The notes: generated by a model from the sequence alone, not told the origin. A stretch of DNA of 36,023 nucleotides from an uncultured Clostridia bacterium (GCA_945916025.1 CAMEGD010000002.1:1-36023), one strand, 5' to 3'; positions 8,849 through 17,276 are shown, counted from the first letter of the stretch. Made by a program: numbers and translations.

Positions 8849-9712
8849 ATGGTGGAGGAAATTATTAAAAGAATAAGCCTACTAGGCCAGAAGGCTCTGA
8901 TTTATGAAGTGTTACTAAGTCCAAAGCCAGGTTTGGTAGATAGGGACAATTCCGGGTCTCACAAGGACATGGACATATATACTTTTATGGATTCTATCTT
9001 GTCTTTAAGTGATTATTTTTATTTATCCCTTAGAGAGGGTTGCATTTTTAAAGAAAAAGACTATTCCAATTTATTCAAAAAAATAAGACCCCTTGGTATT
9101 GAAGCTGAAAAACAAATGTATAAGTCAACTAAGGGAATAAACACCCACAAGGGGGCAGTGTTTATTTTTGGAATACTATGTAGTTCAATTGGGTCCTTAC
9201 TGGCAAATAAGGAAGTCTTAACTATAGATGGGATTTTAGAAAGGTCTAAGGAAATATCTAAAGACATATTAGATGACTTTTATGGAGTAGAAAACAAAGA
9301 AAATCTAACTTATGGTGAAAGACAGTTTTTAGACTATAAGATTTTAGGTATAAGGGGAGAAGCCTATAGTGGATTTCCCTCTATAAAAGAATCCTATGGT
9401 GCCTTTGTAGATAATATAAACAAGGGATATTCTGAAAAAGTTGCCCTAGGCCAAAGTCTGATTTATTTAATGGAAAACTTAGATGATTCTAATATAATTG
9501 GACGAAAAGGTAGAGATGGACTTGAAATTGTAAAAGATCAGGCTAGGAAAATCAAGGCCCTAGGAGGATATACAAATTCTTCAGGTTTAAAGGGAATTTT
9601 AGAAGCTGACCAAGTGCTTATTTCAGAAAACATTAGCCCAGGTGGATGCGCTGATTTAGCAGGAGCAACCCTATTTTTGTACTGGGTTATTAAGGACATA
9701 AATAATTTGTAA
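8849..9712 (+). CDS. citG: Triphosphoribosyl-dephospho-CoA synthase (CitG/MdcB family)
   Basis: The 287-residue protein shows the CitG family signatures LLSPKPGLVDRDNSGSHKDM (about 22-41), GINTHKGAVF (about 91-100) and GARGEAYSGFP-like KILGIRGEAYSGFPS, plus the C-terminal SPGGCADLAGATLF. These enzymes make the prosthetic-group precursor of citrate lyase or malonate decarboxylase from ATP and dephospho-CoA. No citrate lyase or malonate decarboxylase gene is nearby, so the partner must be elsewhere or absent. The start is ambiguous: GGAGG at 8842-8846 is only two bases from the ATG at 8849 but five from an in-frame GTG at 8852, which may be the real start. Confidence 0.88.
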   Translation: MVEEIIKRISLLGQKALIYEVLLSPKPGLVDRDNSGSHKDMDIYTFMDSILSLSDYFYLSLREGCIFKEKDYSNLFKKIRPLGIEAEKQMYKSTKGINTHKGAVFIFGILCSSIGSLLANKEVLTIDGILERSKEISKDILDDFYGVENKENLTYGERQFLDYKILGIRGEAYSGFPSIKESYGAFVDNINKGYSEKVALGQSLIYLMENLDDSNIIGRKGRDGLEIVKDQARKIKALGGYTNSSGLKGILEADQVLISENISPGGCADLAGATLFLYWVIKDINNL

Positions 9713-9735
9713 TGAATGTATATAAATGATATTAT
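9707..9735 (+). promoter_or_regulatory. Possible promoter for the LCP gene leader
   Basis: TTGTAA (9707-9712, overlapping the citG stop) and TATTAT (9730-9735) are 17 bases apart. A transcript from here would carry a leader of about 90 bases including the hairpin at 9774-9821. Confidence 0.45.
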
Positions 9736-9759
9736 TTGTATATTAATGAGGTTTTAAGA

Positions 9760-9786
9760 ATGAAGAACAGGGTTCCCAATACCTAA
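9760..9786 (+). CDS. Possible 8-residue leader peptide
   Basis: The short frame encodes MKNRVPNT. GAGG at 9748-9751 lies eight bases before its ATG. Its last codons and stop form the left arm of the hairpin at 9774-9821. That is the arrangement of ribosome-controlled attenuators, where a stalled ribosome blocks hairpin formation. It may equally be chance, since frames this short are common. Confidence 0.25.
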   Translation: MKNRVPNT

Positions 9787-9821
9787 TAAAGATAAAATAA
9801 TTTTAGGTAAGGGATCTTTTT
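9774..9821 (+). terminator. Terminator-like hairpin before the LCP gene
   Basis: TCCC (9774-9777) plus TACCTAA (9780-9786) pair with TTAGGTA (9803-9809) plus GGGA (9811-9814). TCTTTTT follows directly. It either ends the citG transcript or attenuates the LCP-fni transcript if the promoter at 9707-9735 is real. Confidence 0.65.
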
Positions 9822-9833
9822 AAGGAGAAATGA

Positions 9834-10805
9834 ATGAAAAGTAGATTTTTAGTATCTTTCTTAATTGCTCTTTTAGTTTTTGGAAGTGCCTATGCATGGG
9901 CCTGGTCAAAACTAGAAGGTGGTTTTACTGTTGCACAAGCTATAGAAGAAGAAGCTGGAGTGGAACAAGTTGAAAACATTGAAGAAGGAAATGAAATTGA
10001 ACAAATAGACCTACATGAAATATTTTTTATTTTAGTAGGAGTTGATACAGCAGATGTAAAAAGCATAAGAGTAGGAGAAAATGGCCAAACTGGAATTAGA
10101 TCAGACACCATGATTCTTTGTAAGGTAAACTTTGACGATGGTTCAATAAAGATGATGTCCTTGCCTAGAGACTCTAGAGTTCCAGTAAGGGGAAGCCTAG
10201 ACAAGTTAACCCATGCCCATTCCTATGGCGGTATGAAACTCTTATTACAAACAGTAAGGGATTTTACTGGCCTAGATGTGGATTACTATGTAAGAGTAGA
10301 CTATAGAGCTGTTGAAAAAATAGTAGATGCAATTGGAGGAGTTGAAGTCGACATTCCTAAAAAAATGCACTATGAAGATACAACAGCTGGAAAAGAACTA
10401 ATAGTAAACTTTGAGCCAGGTGTTAAAAAACTTGATGGACAAGATGCTATAAGATTCTTAAGATATAGGTCTTATTCTGATGGAGATATAGATAGGGTTA
10501 AGATGCAACAATACTTCTTAACAGAATTAATAAAACAAACCCTTACACCTAGAAATATTTTAAGACTCCCAAGATTACTTGATGTTTATTCATCATATAT
10601 AGATACAAATATGGATACTTCCATGGTATTTTCTGGAATAAAAATGGCTGGAAACTTAAACAGTGAATTAATTCAAACTGCAACACTGCCAGGAGAATTT
10701 TTAGACTTAGATGTTAGTTATTGGAAAGTATACGAGCCTGGAGCAGATGCCTTAATAGAAGAGTATTTTGGAAACTATTTAATGACAGAAAGTGAAGGAC
10801 AATAA
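9834..10805 (+). CDS. LytR-CpsA-Psr (LCP) family wall-polymer ligase
   Basis: The 323-residue protein has one N-terminal membrane anchor (about 4-24), an acidic linker, and an extracellular LCP domain. The domain marks are ILVGVDT, RSDTMIL (about 92-98), SLPRDSRVPV, KLTHAHSYGG, and the late DGQDAIRFLRYR...DIDRVKMQQYF. LCP proteins transfer lipid-linked wall teichoic acids, capsule or similar glycopolymers onto peptidoglycan, acting outside the membrane. The arginines and aspartates that bind the pyrophosphate are present. An AAGGAG site lies before the chosen ATG; an ATG four bases earlier is out of frame. The stop overlaps the fni start (TAATG). Confidence 0.93.
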   Translation: MKSRFLVSFLIALLVFGSAYAWAWSKLEGGFTVAQAIEEEAGVEQVENIEEGNEIEQIDLHEIFFILVGVDTADVKSIRVGENGQTGIRSDTMILCKVNFDDGSIKMMSLPRDSRVPVRGSLDKLTHAHSYGGMKLLLQTVRDFTGLDVDYYVRVDYRAVEKIVDAIGGVEVDIPKKMHYEDTTAGKELIVNFEPGVKKLDGQDAIRFLRYRSYSDGDIDRVKMQQYFLTELIKQTLTPRNILRLPRLLDVYSSYIDTNMDTSMVFSGIKMAGNLNSELIQTATLPGEFLDLDVSYWKVYEPGADALIEEYFGNYLMTESEGQ

Positions 10806-11818
10806 TGAGACAATCTAGAAAACAAGAGCACTTAGAAAATTATCTACTTTCTTCTCACAAAAGTTCAAATTTATTTGATGAAATTTTTATTGGACATAAG
10901 TCTATTACAGACAAAAAATTTGAAGATGTAGATACTTCTATAGAATTTTTAGGCAAGAGAATTTCCTTTCCATTTATGATTAATGCAGTAACTGGTGGAA
11001 ATGACTATGCCAATGAAATAAACAAAGACCTAGCTAGAATTGCCAATGAACTAAACATTCCTATGGCTGTAGGTTCTCAAAAAGTAGCCCTTGAAGAAAA
11101 AGAGACTAGGGAGTCCTTTGAAATAGTAAGAGAAATGAATCCAGATGGACTTATAATATCTAACCTTGGAGCCTTATGTACCTTAGAAGAAGCTAAAGAA
11201 GCAGTAGAAATGCTAAATTCAAATGCAATTCAGCTTCACCTAAATCTTGCTCAGGAATTAGTTATGCCTGAAGGGGATAGGGACTTTACAGAAATGAAAG
11301 AAAGTATAGAAAGTGTAGTAAATGGACTTGATATACCAGTTATCCTTAAAGAAGTTGGAACTGGGATATCCAAGGATGTAGGAAATGACCTTTATAACTT
11401 AGGGGTTAGGTATATAGATTGTGCTGGCAAAGGTGGTTCAAACTTTGTAGAAATTGAAGACCTTAGAGATCCTGGACTAGATGCCAGTGAACTATACGAT
11501 TGGGGGATTCCATCTGCCTTAAGTCTACTTGAAGTTTTGAGTCTAAAAAAAGACGACTTATTTGTAATATCAAGTGGTGGAATTAGAACTTCTACTGAAA
11601 TTGCTAAATCTTTAGTAGTAGGTGCAAACTTGTGTGCAGGTTCAGGAGAAATAATAAACTACCTGATTAGAGGAGGCTATAATCTAGCCTTAGATTATGT
11701 AAAAAACTTAAGGCATAAATTCCAGATAATTATGATGTTATTAGACGTTAGTAAGGTAGAAGACCTTAAAAAAGTAGATTACAAAGTAGTTGGAAGATTA
11801 AGAGAGCTTATAGGTTAA
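10805..11818 (+). CDS. fni: Isopentenyl-diphosphate delta-isomerase, type 2
   Basis: This FMN- and NADPH-dependent enzyme interconverts IPP and DMAPP. The 337 residues include the N-terminal RKQEH motif (5-9), NAVTGG, the AVGSQK segment, QLHLNLAQE with the catalytic glutamine region, LKEVGTGIS, and the C-terminal phosphate-binding SSGGIRTS and GANLCAGSG motifs. Type 2 isomerase usually goes with the mevalonate pathway, which hints that this bacterium uses that route; no other pathway gene is in the window. Its start overlaps the LCP gene stop by one base. Pairing an isoprenoid gene with a wall-polymer ligase may reflect undecaprenyl-lipid supply (inference). Confidence 0.95.
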   Translation: MRQSRKQEHLENYLLSSHKSSNLFDEIFIGHKSITDKKFEDVDTSIEFLGKRISFPFMINAVTGGNDYANEINKDLARIANELNIPMAVGSQKVALEEKETRESFEIVREMNPDGLIISNLGALCTLEEAKEAVEMLNSNAIQLHLNLAQELVMPEGDRDFTEMKESIESVVNGLDIPVILKEVGTGISKDVGNDLYNLGVRYIDCAGKGGSNFVEIEDLRDPGLDASELYDWGIPSALSLLEVLSLKKDDLFVISSGGIRTSTEIAKSLVVGANLCAGSGEIINYLIRGGYNLALDYVKNLRHKFQIIMMLLDVSKVEDLKKVDYKVVGRLRELIG

Positions 11819-11824
11819 ATATTT

Positions 11825-11865
11825 ATAACAAGGTTGTAACTTAAAGTAGGTCTAGGCCTTGTTAT
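11825..11865. repeat. Inverted repeat after fni, possible weak terminator
   Basis: ATAACAAGG (11825-11833) is a perfect complement of CCTTGTTAT (11857-11865) with a 23-base loop. No T-run follows on either strand, so terminator function is uncertain. Confidence 0.45.
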
Positions 11866-11885
11866 ATTAATATATAGAAGGATTT

Positions 11886-12017
11886 GTGGGTTTTGGTGGC
11901 AGTATGTATATAGGTTTTTTAGTAGCTGTAATAGTATTTTTAATTACAAAGAATTTTATATATAGCGGATCTATTTTTCTTGCCATCTTTTTTTATAAAA
12001 ACCACATAGATAAGTAG
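11886..12017 (+). CDS. Small membrane protein of 43 residues
   Basis: A GTG at 11886 is preceded by GAAGGA with good spacing and opens a 43-codon frame. It encodes one long hydrophobic stretch in two halves (around YIGFLVAVIVFLITK and IYSGSIFLAIFFYK) and ends in a short charged tail. An in-frame ATG at 11904 would give 37 residues. The frame ends seven bases before the next gene, so it is likely co-transcribed with the C39-like peptidase. I recognise no family. The ribosome site, hydrophobic pattern and tight spacing are the only support. Confidence 0.5.
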   Translation: MGFGGSMYIGFLVAVIVFLITKNFIYSGSIFLAIFFYKNHIDK

Positions 12018-12024
12018 GTAAAAT

Positions 12025-12645
12025 ATGGGCTACTATAAGCTAAATTCAGAAAAAGACAAAAAATTCTTAGAGATAATAGAAGAGGACAAGACCTTTTATG
12101 GAGGTCAACAAAAATGGCATGGAAGGAAAAGCAAGGTTATAAATGGATGTGGACCTGTATCTTCAGCAAATATCCTAGCCTATCTTTCTATCAAAGACCC
12201 TAAATACAAAAACCTTTATAGTGGGGATTTTACTAGGGAAGACTTTAAAAACTTTCAACTTGAAGTTTATGACTTTATAAGTCCAGGGCTTCTAGGTCTA
12301 ATTAGCATTAATAAGTTTGTAAATAAGACTTTAGAATACGCCCATAAAAAAGGGGTTGACTTAAAATACCAGAAGTTAATTTCTCGAAATAAAAACTTTA
12401 ATTATCTTTCATCTTATAATTTTATTATTAATGCTCTATTAAAGGACCTTCCAGTAGCAGCTTTTAATCTAGACCCTAGAAAAAACCTTGATTTTTCTTG
12501 GCACTGGCTTGTAATTACTGGAATATATGAAGAGAATAATAAAATCAGACTAATAGTATCTTCTTGGGGAAAGAGATTTGATATAGACTTTTTTGACTAT
12601 TATAAGTCTATGAAGTTTGGTGGAGGGTTAGTTTATTTTTATTAA
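12025..12645 (+). CDS. C39-like cysteine peptidase family protein
   Basis: The 206-residue protein has a probable catalytic cysteine C42 in INGCGPVSSAN, with glutamines at 28-29 that could form the oxyanion hole. A histidine H160 in WHWLVITGI is followed by strands ending VSSWGKRFDID. This cysteine-then-histidine layout is that of C39-like/papain-fold peptidases. There is no signal peptide or export helix, so it may be cytoplasmic or act with the small membrane protein encoded just upstream. It could also be a non-proteolytic member of the fold. The substrate is unknown. Confidence 0.65.
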   Translation: MGYYKLNSEKDKKFLEIIEEDKTFYGGQQKWHGRKSKVINGCGPVSSANILAYLSIKDPKYKNLYSGDFTREDFKNFQLEVYDFISPGLLGLISINKFVNKTLEYAHKKGVDLKYQKLISRNKNFNYLSSYNFIINALLKDLPVAAFNLDPRKNLDFSWHWLVITGIYEENNKIRLIVSSWGKRFDIDFFDYYKSMKFGGGLVYFY

Positions 12646-12682
12646 TTTTACAATTTGCAAACTATAAAGCTAAAAAATTATG

Positions 12683-12688
12683 TATAAT
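12683..12688 (+). promoter_or_regulatory. -10 box before degV
   Basis: A perfect TATAAT lies 29 bases before the degV start. No good -35 sits 16-18 bases upstream (TTGCAA at 12655-12660 is 22 bases away), so the assignment rests on the -10 alone. Confidence 0.4.
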
Positions 12689-12717
12689 ATATATGTTATT
12701 TTTCTTTGGAGGAATTT

Positions 12718-13614
12718 ATGATAAAAATTTTTACAGATTCATCTTCAGACATACCAAAGGGAGTTCTTGATAAATACAAGATAGACGTTCTTCCAATTGG
12801 TATTATGCAAGATGAAAAAGAGTATACTATTGGACAAGACATAGACTCTAATTTACTTATAGAAAAAATGAAGGAAGGACAAGATTTTAAAACATCCCAA
12901 GTAACAAGGGCCCTTATTTATTTTAATATAGAAAAATATATTAAGGAAGGTTATCAAGTTATTTATCTACCCCTGTCGTCAGGTATTTCAGGTACCTATA
13001 ACAACGCCTTAGGGGCTAAGGAAGACTTGCTAAAAGTATATCCAAATGCCCAAATAGAAATTGTAGATTCCAAGAGTGCAACTTACGGTCATGGAATTGT
13101 TACAATAAAGGCTGCTATTTTAGCTGAAAAAGGTTATGGCATTAAGGAAATTATTACTAAATTAAATGATATTATAGAAAACCAAATTCACCTATTTACA
13201 GTTAATGACTTAGAATACCTTTTTAGAGGGGGAAGACTTTCAAAATCTTCAAAAATTATTGGTGGCCTATTAAATATATTACCAATCTTATATATTGAAA
13301 GAAAAGAAGGAAAAATTATTTCAATAGACAAGGCTAGAGGAAAAAAAGCCTTCTTAAACAAGGTAAAACAACAGGCTAATAAACTATCAAAGACTGGAAC
13401 ATTTAATAGTAATCAAAGTGTGGTAATCGCCCATGCTGATTGGGAAGAAATGGCTGAAGATACTAAGGAATTTTTTATAAATGACTTGGGAGTAAAAAGA
13501 GAAAATGTTCATATTAGAGAATTAGGCTGTATAATAACAGCACATACAGGACCGGGAACATTGACAATATTCTTTAGTAGTGACCCTGGAGAACTTAATA
13601 CTTTTGATATATAA
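12718..13614 (+). CDS. DegV family fatty-acid-binding protein
   Basis: The 298-residue protein matches DegV/FakB proteins, which bind fatty acids and present them to the kinase FakA for phosphorylation. Visible motifs are FTDSSSDIP (5-13), KTSQ, the loop YLPLSSGISGTYNNA, VDSKSATYGHG and YLFRGGRLSKSSKIIGGLLNI. The C-terminal HTGPGTLTIFF is typical. The ATG at 12718 has GGAGG five bases upstream; the frame could be extended to a TTG at 12706, but that lies in front of the ribosome site. It is flanked by its own -10 box and a terminator, so it is likely monocistronic. Confidence 0.92.
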   Translation: MIKIFTDSSSDIPKGVLDKYKIDVLPIGIMQDEKEYTIGQDIDSNLLIEKMKEGQDFKTSQVTRALIYFNIEKYIKEGYQVIYLPLSSGISGTYNNALGAKEDLLKVYPNAQIEIVDSKSATYGHGIVTIKAAILAEKGYGIKEIITKLNDIIENQIHLFTVNDLEYLFRGGRLSKSSKIIGGLLNILPILYIERKEGKIISIDKARGKKAFLNKVKQQANKLSKTGTFNSNQSVVIAHADWEEMAEDTKEFFINDLGVKRENVHIRELGCIITAHTGPGTLTIFFSSDPGELNTFDI

Positions 13615-13667
13615 GATTCTATTATCCTACAACATATAGTTTGGGAGGTAGACAGGAAAACTTATAC

Positions 13668-13713
13668 AAAAAACTTAGGACCTTATGAAAGTACATAAGC
13701 TTCTAAGTTTTTT
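13668..13713 (+). terminator. Terminator after degV
   Basis: AAAAACTTAG (from 13669) pairs with CTAAGTTTTTT (13703-13713). An inner CTTATG/CATAAG stem extends the hairpin and the T-run is at its end. The rest of the 287-base gap up to 13901 contains no clear gene. Confidence 0.75.
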
Positions 13714-13901
13714 ATTGTCTAAATAACAAGGCTTTTGGGCATCTGTCCAATGTGTAAGAATACTGAAAGTATGGAATTCTAATCATGGGAATATAAGATT
13801 AATAAAATAATAAAAGAAAAAAGCAAAAAATTACATGTATATATAAATGACTATTTGATATTATTCAATTATGAAAACGTTTTTAATTTAGAGGTGAGAA
13901 G

Positions 13902-15437
13902 GTGAATATTCTATATATAGATATTGAAGATAAGACAGTTAAAGAATTTATCTTGAAACTTGCAGATTCAAGAATAAATTTTATTAATTATGGTTCAAGT
14001 GATATGGAAATAAATGATTTTTCGGTAGTTATATATTCTAACTTTATGAGAAATGAGAGTAGATTAAAAAAATTAAGAGGTTTAAATCGAAACTCAAAAT
14101 TTATTTACATATTAGATCATTATAAAAATGATACTATTCAAAAAGCTATAAACGCACAGCTAGTAGATTATCTATATTTTAAAAATGAAAATTATGTAGA
14201 GAAAGTAGTAGAAATACTGAATACAAAAAATAACAACAAAATACTAGATGCTAAAGTTGAGAACAAAAGTTTAAATATGGCTAAATCAATGGTCACTTCT
14301 TTTTATATTTATAATTTAATATATGGTGACATGAAGAACCTTGATATGCTAATAGACTTAGTAGAAAAATACAACTTAGAAATAAATCCGAATCTATCCA
14401 TAGTATTGATGATTGACAATTTTTGGGAAGAAGTAAGGTTTTTAGACAACAAAAATAGATATGAAATAAAAAAAGAGTATCTTGATTTTGTTAATTATTT
14501 TATAGATAAAAATAATATCCAAGCCATAGCAAGCACTCTATTTGGGACAGATAAAATTACAATTCTATTAAACATAGATAAAGACAATCAGAAAGATTCC
14601 ATAAAGTATAGTACTAAATTAGCTATTAAGTTAAAAGAATATATTAATTTAAAAGCTAAGCATACTGTAACCATTGGTGTTGGTTCTATATTCCAAAATC
14701 CAAAATATTTATGGAAGTCATATGAAGAAGCTTTTAAATCTTTAGATTATTCTTTTTATCTTGGCTCAGACAAGGTAATTCATTTTGAAGAAACTAAAGA
14801 TCTAACAATTTATAACGATGCTAATAAAAATAAACTGCCACAGTCATCTGCCATGGGGATAATGATAACTAATGGACTTTATAAAGAAAGAAAGTATACA
14901 GATAGGGAAGCATCGATTATTGTTACTGGATTTTCAGCAGTTGCTATAACATTTATGATAGTAGTAGCAGATAATCTTGGATTTACTTCTATGTGGAATA
15001 CATTCTTTGCATCAGCTTTAGTAGTTACATTCTTGACAACAGCTATAACTGCAAGATTAAGGCCTTTGTCTAAAATGAATGATACTTATTATAACAATAT
15101 GCCAGCTAATATAGATGAAACGCGCCAAGGAAATGTAATTAAAAGTGCTATTGATGAAGATTTTAAAGTATGCTATGAAGTACCACCACTACACATCAAT
15201 ATATTAAATTATCTAAAAGATGCTTTTGAATTAGTTTTGGAATATCTTCCCAACTTAATGTCAATAGGCTTGGCTGGTTTGCTCCTAGCAGAATATACCC
15301 CTTTATTTGATTATTTGGGATATATTTTCTATCCTATAACTTTAGCTCTTAGAATTCCTGAACCATTACTTGCAGCTAAAGCTACAATATTGGGATTAGC
15401 TGAGATGTATTTACCGGTATTATTGCTGAAGTTATAG
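13902..15437 (+). pseudogene. Fused remnant: regulator without HTH joined to truncated YjiH protein
   Basis: The 511-codon frame is a join of two unrelated genes. Residues 1-310 resemble the receiver-like and central sensor domains of YesN/AraC-type regulators. They have a degenerate receiver (about 1-107) and a central domain ending VTIGVGSIFQNPKYLWKSYE, but the expected C-terminal AraC DNA-binding domain is missing. From about residue 312 (near base 14835) the sequence is the middle and C-terminal part of a YjiH-type nucleoside-recognition membrane protein, with YTDREASIIVTGFSAVAI, RPLSKMNDTYYN, LLLAEYTPLFDYL and LGLAEMYLP. The YjiH N-terminal helices are gone, and its end is lost where the frame meets a flavin reductase fragment. 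GAGGTG precedes the GTG start. Function is unlikely; a real fusion protein cannot be excluded. Confidence 0.72.
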
Positions 15438-15622
15438 GAATACATTTAGCTGATGAATTTATAGGAGAAGACGACAAAATTGACATTGTAAAAATAGGAC
15501 CTGTTGCAAGACTAGGTTATTTAGACTTTACTGTAGTAGATAACAGTTTTACTATGGATACACCAAAAATTGACGAAAAGTTTCAAGAATTAGTAGACGT
15601 TGGATTAGAGGGTAAAGCTTAA
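15416..15622 (+). pseudogene. Flavin reductase family, C-terminal remnant
   Basis: Beginning in the last codons of the YjiH remnant but in another frame, 68 codons read GIIAEVIGIHLADEF, then DKIDIVKIGPVARLGYLDFTVVD and end in GLEGKA. The pattern 'EVIGIHLADE...DKID..K..PVARLGYLDYTVVD' is that of flavin reductase-like FMN-binding proteins. The N-terminal two thirds, with the flavin site, is absent and there is no start codon or ribosome site, so this is a broken gene. It is the third gene fragment in a row here. Confidence 0.65.
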
Positions 15623-15641
15623 TTCTATTAATTATAAAAAT

Positions 15642-15674
15642 AAGGACCTTATGGGAAACCATAAAGTCCTTTTT
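15642..15674. terminator. Bidirectional terminator
   Basis: AAGGAC, one mismatch, TTATGG pairs with CCATAA, one mismatch, GTCCTT around a GAAA loop. A T-run follows on the plus strand and an A-rich stretch precedes it. It separates the remnant genes from the convergent ATPase gene. Confidence 0.8.
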
Positions 15675-15686
15675 ACTTGGAGTTAA

Positions 15687-17129
15687 CTATCTAAAAGTCT
15701 TTTTTATTGAACCTAAAACGCCTCTTGCTATGTCTCTTCCTACTTGTCTACTAAAGGAATAGACGGCAGAACTAATCATCTTTCCAATCATATTGTCTCT
15801 AGGTGATTTAGTCTTTTCTTCTATCTTTTTAAGTTCTTCTGCCTTTACTATACTAGCTTCTTCATCAAACCTCTTGGCAAGTAATTCATAAGCAGATTCT
15901 CTATCTAGGGAATCCATATATTTTTCCCTTAAATAAGAAGAATTTACTATTTCTTTAGATTCATCTAAAGTTAAAGGCACAAAGGAAGACTTAGGTGGAT
16001 ATATAAGCCCCTTAACTACTGGAGTAGGGGAACCTGATTCGTCTAGGGTAGAAAAAATTGCTTCCCCAGTTCTTAGGTTTTGTATTTCACCTTCTAAGTT
16101 GAAGGAATCATTTTGTCTTAGACCTTGGGATATTTCCTTGATTGTTCTAATTTCCCTTGGAGAAAAGGCTCTTAGTTGGTGAATAATTTTAGTTCCTAAT
16201 TGGGAAGATACTTCGTCAGGAATATCCATTGGATTTTGGGTTACAAAGAAAACTCCAACTCCCTTAGACCTAATTAACTTAACAACTTGTAAAACTTTTT
16301 CTAGCAAGACCCTTGAACCGTTATTAAACAATAAGTGGGCTTCATCAAAGAAAAATACTAGTTTTGGAAACTCCCTGTTACCAACTTCTTCTAATTCTTC
16401 ATATAACTCAGACAAAAGCCAAAGTAAGAAAATAGAATACATTGTAGGGTTATTTACTAGCTTTTTACTAGATAGGATATTAATTATTCCCTTGCTGTCT
16501 TTTTCTCTTATTAAGTCAGTAATTGAAAGAGAAGGTTCATTAAAGAAAAAGTCTCCCCCTTGGTCTTCTAAAAGTAAGACTTTTCTTAATATAGCTGAAA
16601 TGCTTTGGCTAGTAACATTTCCATATTCTTTAGAAACTTCTTTTTTATTCTCATCAATATATCTTAATATAGATTTAAGGTCTTTTAAATCTAATAGGAG
16701 CATTCCTTCTGAATCGGCGATTCTAAAAGCTATATTTATGACTCCTTCTTGGGTGTCGTTTAGTCCAAGAATCTGTGACAATAGTAGTGGTCCTAATTCT
16801 GAAAGACTTACCCTAAGTGGAAGTCCCTCTTTTCCATAGACATCCCAAAGTTCAACTGGAAAGCTGGAAAAGTCCATACTTACTTCCAGCTCTTCAACTC
16901 TATCTTCTAAGTTATCCATAACCCCAGCTTTAGAAAGGTTACTAAGGTCTCCTTTTACGTCTGCTAAAACTACAGGAATACCTAATTCTGAAAAGGCTTC
17001 TGCTAGAACCTTTAAGGTTACAGTTTTCCCAGTACCTGTGGCACCACATATTAAGCCATGTTGATTTAATTTTTCAGTAAGTATACTTAAGTCTTCCTTG
17101 TCCTTGTTTTTTCCAAATACTATTTTCAT
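15687..17129 (-). CDS. HerA-like ATPase (DUF853 family)
   Basis: The 480-residue protein belongs to the DUF853/YjgR group of HerA-FtsK-type ATPases. Walker A is GATGTGKT at 29-36 and Walker B is LVFFFDEAH at about 257-265. The sensor region FFVTQNPMDIPDEVSSQLG and the arginine-bearing KIIHQLRAFSPRE follow. The N-terminal segment is short and there is no nuclease or membrane segment. HerA-like proteins form hexameric DNA pumps; the cellular role of this subgroup is not established. No NurA partner or defence gene lies beside it. The start has AAGGGA upstream and a plausible minus-strand promoter. Confidence 0.88.
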   Translation of the reverse strand: MKIVFGKNKDKEDLSILTEKLNQHGLICGATGTGKTVTLKVLAEAFSELGIPVVLADVKGDLSNLSKAGVMDNLEDRVEELEVSMDFSSFPVELWDVYGKEGLPLRVSLSELGPLLLSQILGLNDTQEGVINIAFRIADSEGMLLLDLKDLKSILRYIDENKKEVSKEYGNVTSQSISAILRKVLLLEDQGGDFFFNEPSLSITDLIREKDSKGIINILSSKKLVNNPTMYSIFLLWLLSELYEELEEVGNREFPKLVFFFDEAHLLFNNGSRVLLEKVLQVVKLIRSKGVGVFFVTQNPMDIPDEVSSQLGTKIIHQLRAFSPREIRTIKEISQGLRQNDSFNLEGEIQNLRTGEAIFSTLDESGSPTPVVKGLIYPPKSSFVPLTLDESKEIVNSSYLREKYMDSLDRESAYELLAKRFDEEASIVKAEELKKIEEKTKSPRDNMIGKMISSAVYSFSRQVGRDIARGVLGSIKKTFR

Positions 17130-17157
17130 AAAAGTTCCCTTCTTTTCTAATATTAGG

Positions 17158-17187
17158 TTTATATTTTTGTTATCTATATTCTATCAA
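17158..17187 (-). promoter_or_regulatory. Promoter of the HerA-like gene
   Basis: On the minus strand TTGATA (17182-17187) and TATAAA (17158-17163) are 18 bases apart, about 30 bases before the start codon. Confidence 0.5.
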
Positions 17188-17264
17188 AAAAACTAGTAAG
17201 GGCAAATATTAATTTATTAATAGCCTTTCATCTTAATAATATAGCTAAGAAAATTTAAATATGT

Positions 17265-17270
17265 TATTAT
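17265..17270 (+). promoter_or_regulatory. -10-like box at a possibly leaderless gene
   Basis: TATTAT ends seven bases before the ATG of the TPR gene, so transcription would start at or next to the start codon. The -35 region is weak. Confidence 0.3.
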
Positions 17271-17276
17271 TTATAT

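Noticed and set aside
11821-11885. Strong terminator or riboswitch after fni
   Set aside because: The 9-base stem is real but has no T-run and no known riboswitch core, so it is listed only as an inverted repeat.
15687-17129. HerA-like ATPase as part of a defence system
   Set aside because: DUF853 proteins are widespread housekeeping-type genes, and no nuclease, SIR2 or other defence partner is adjacent.
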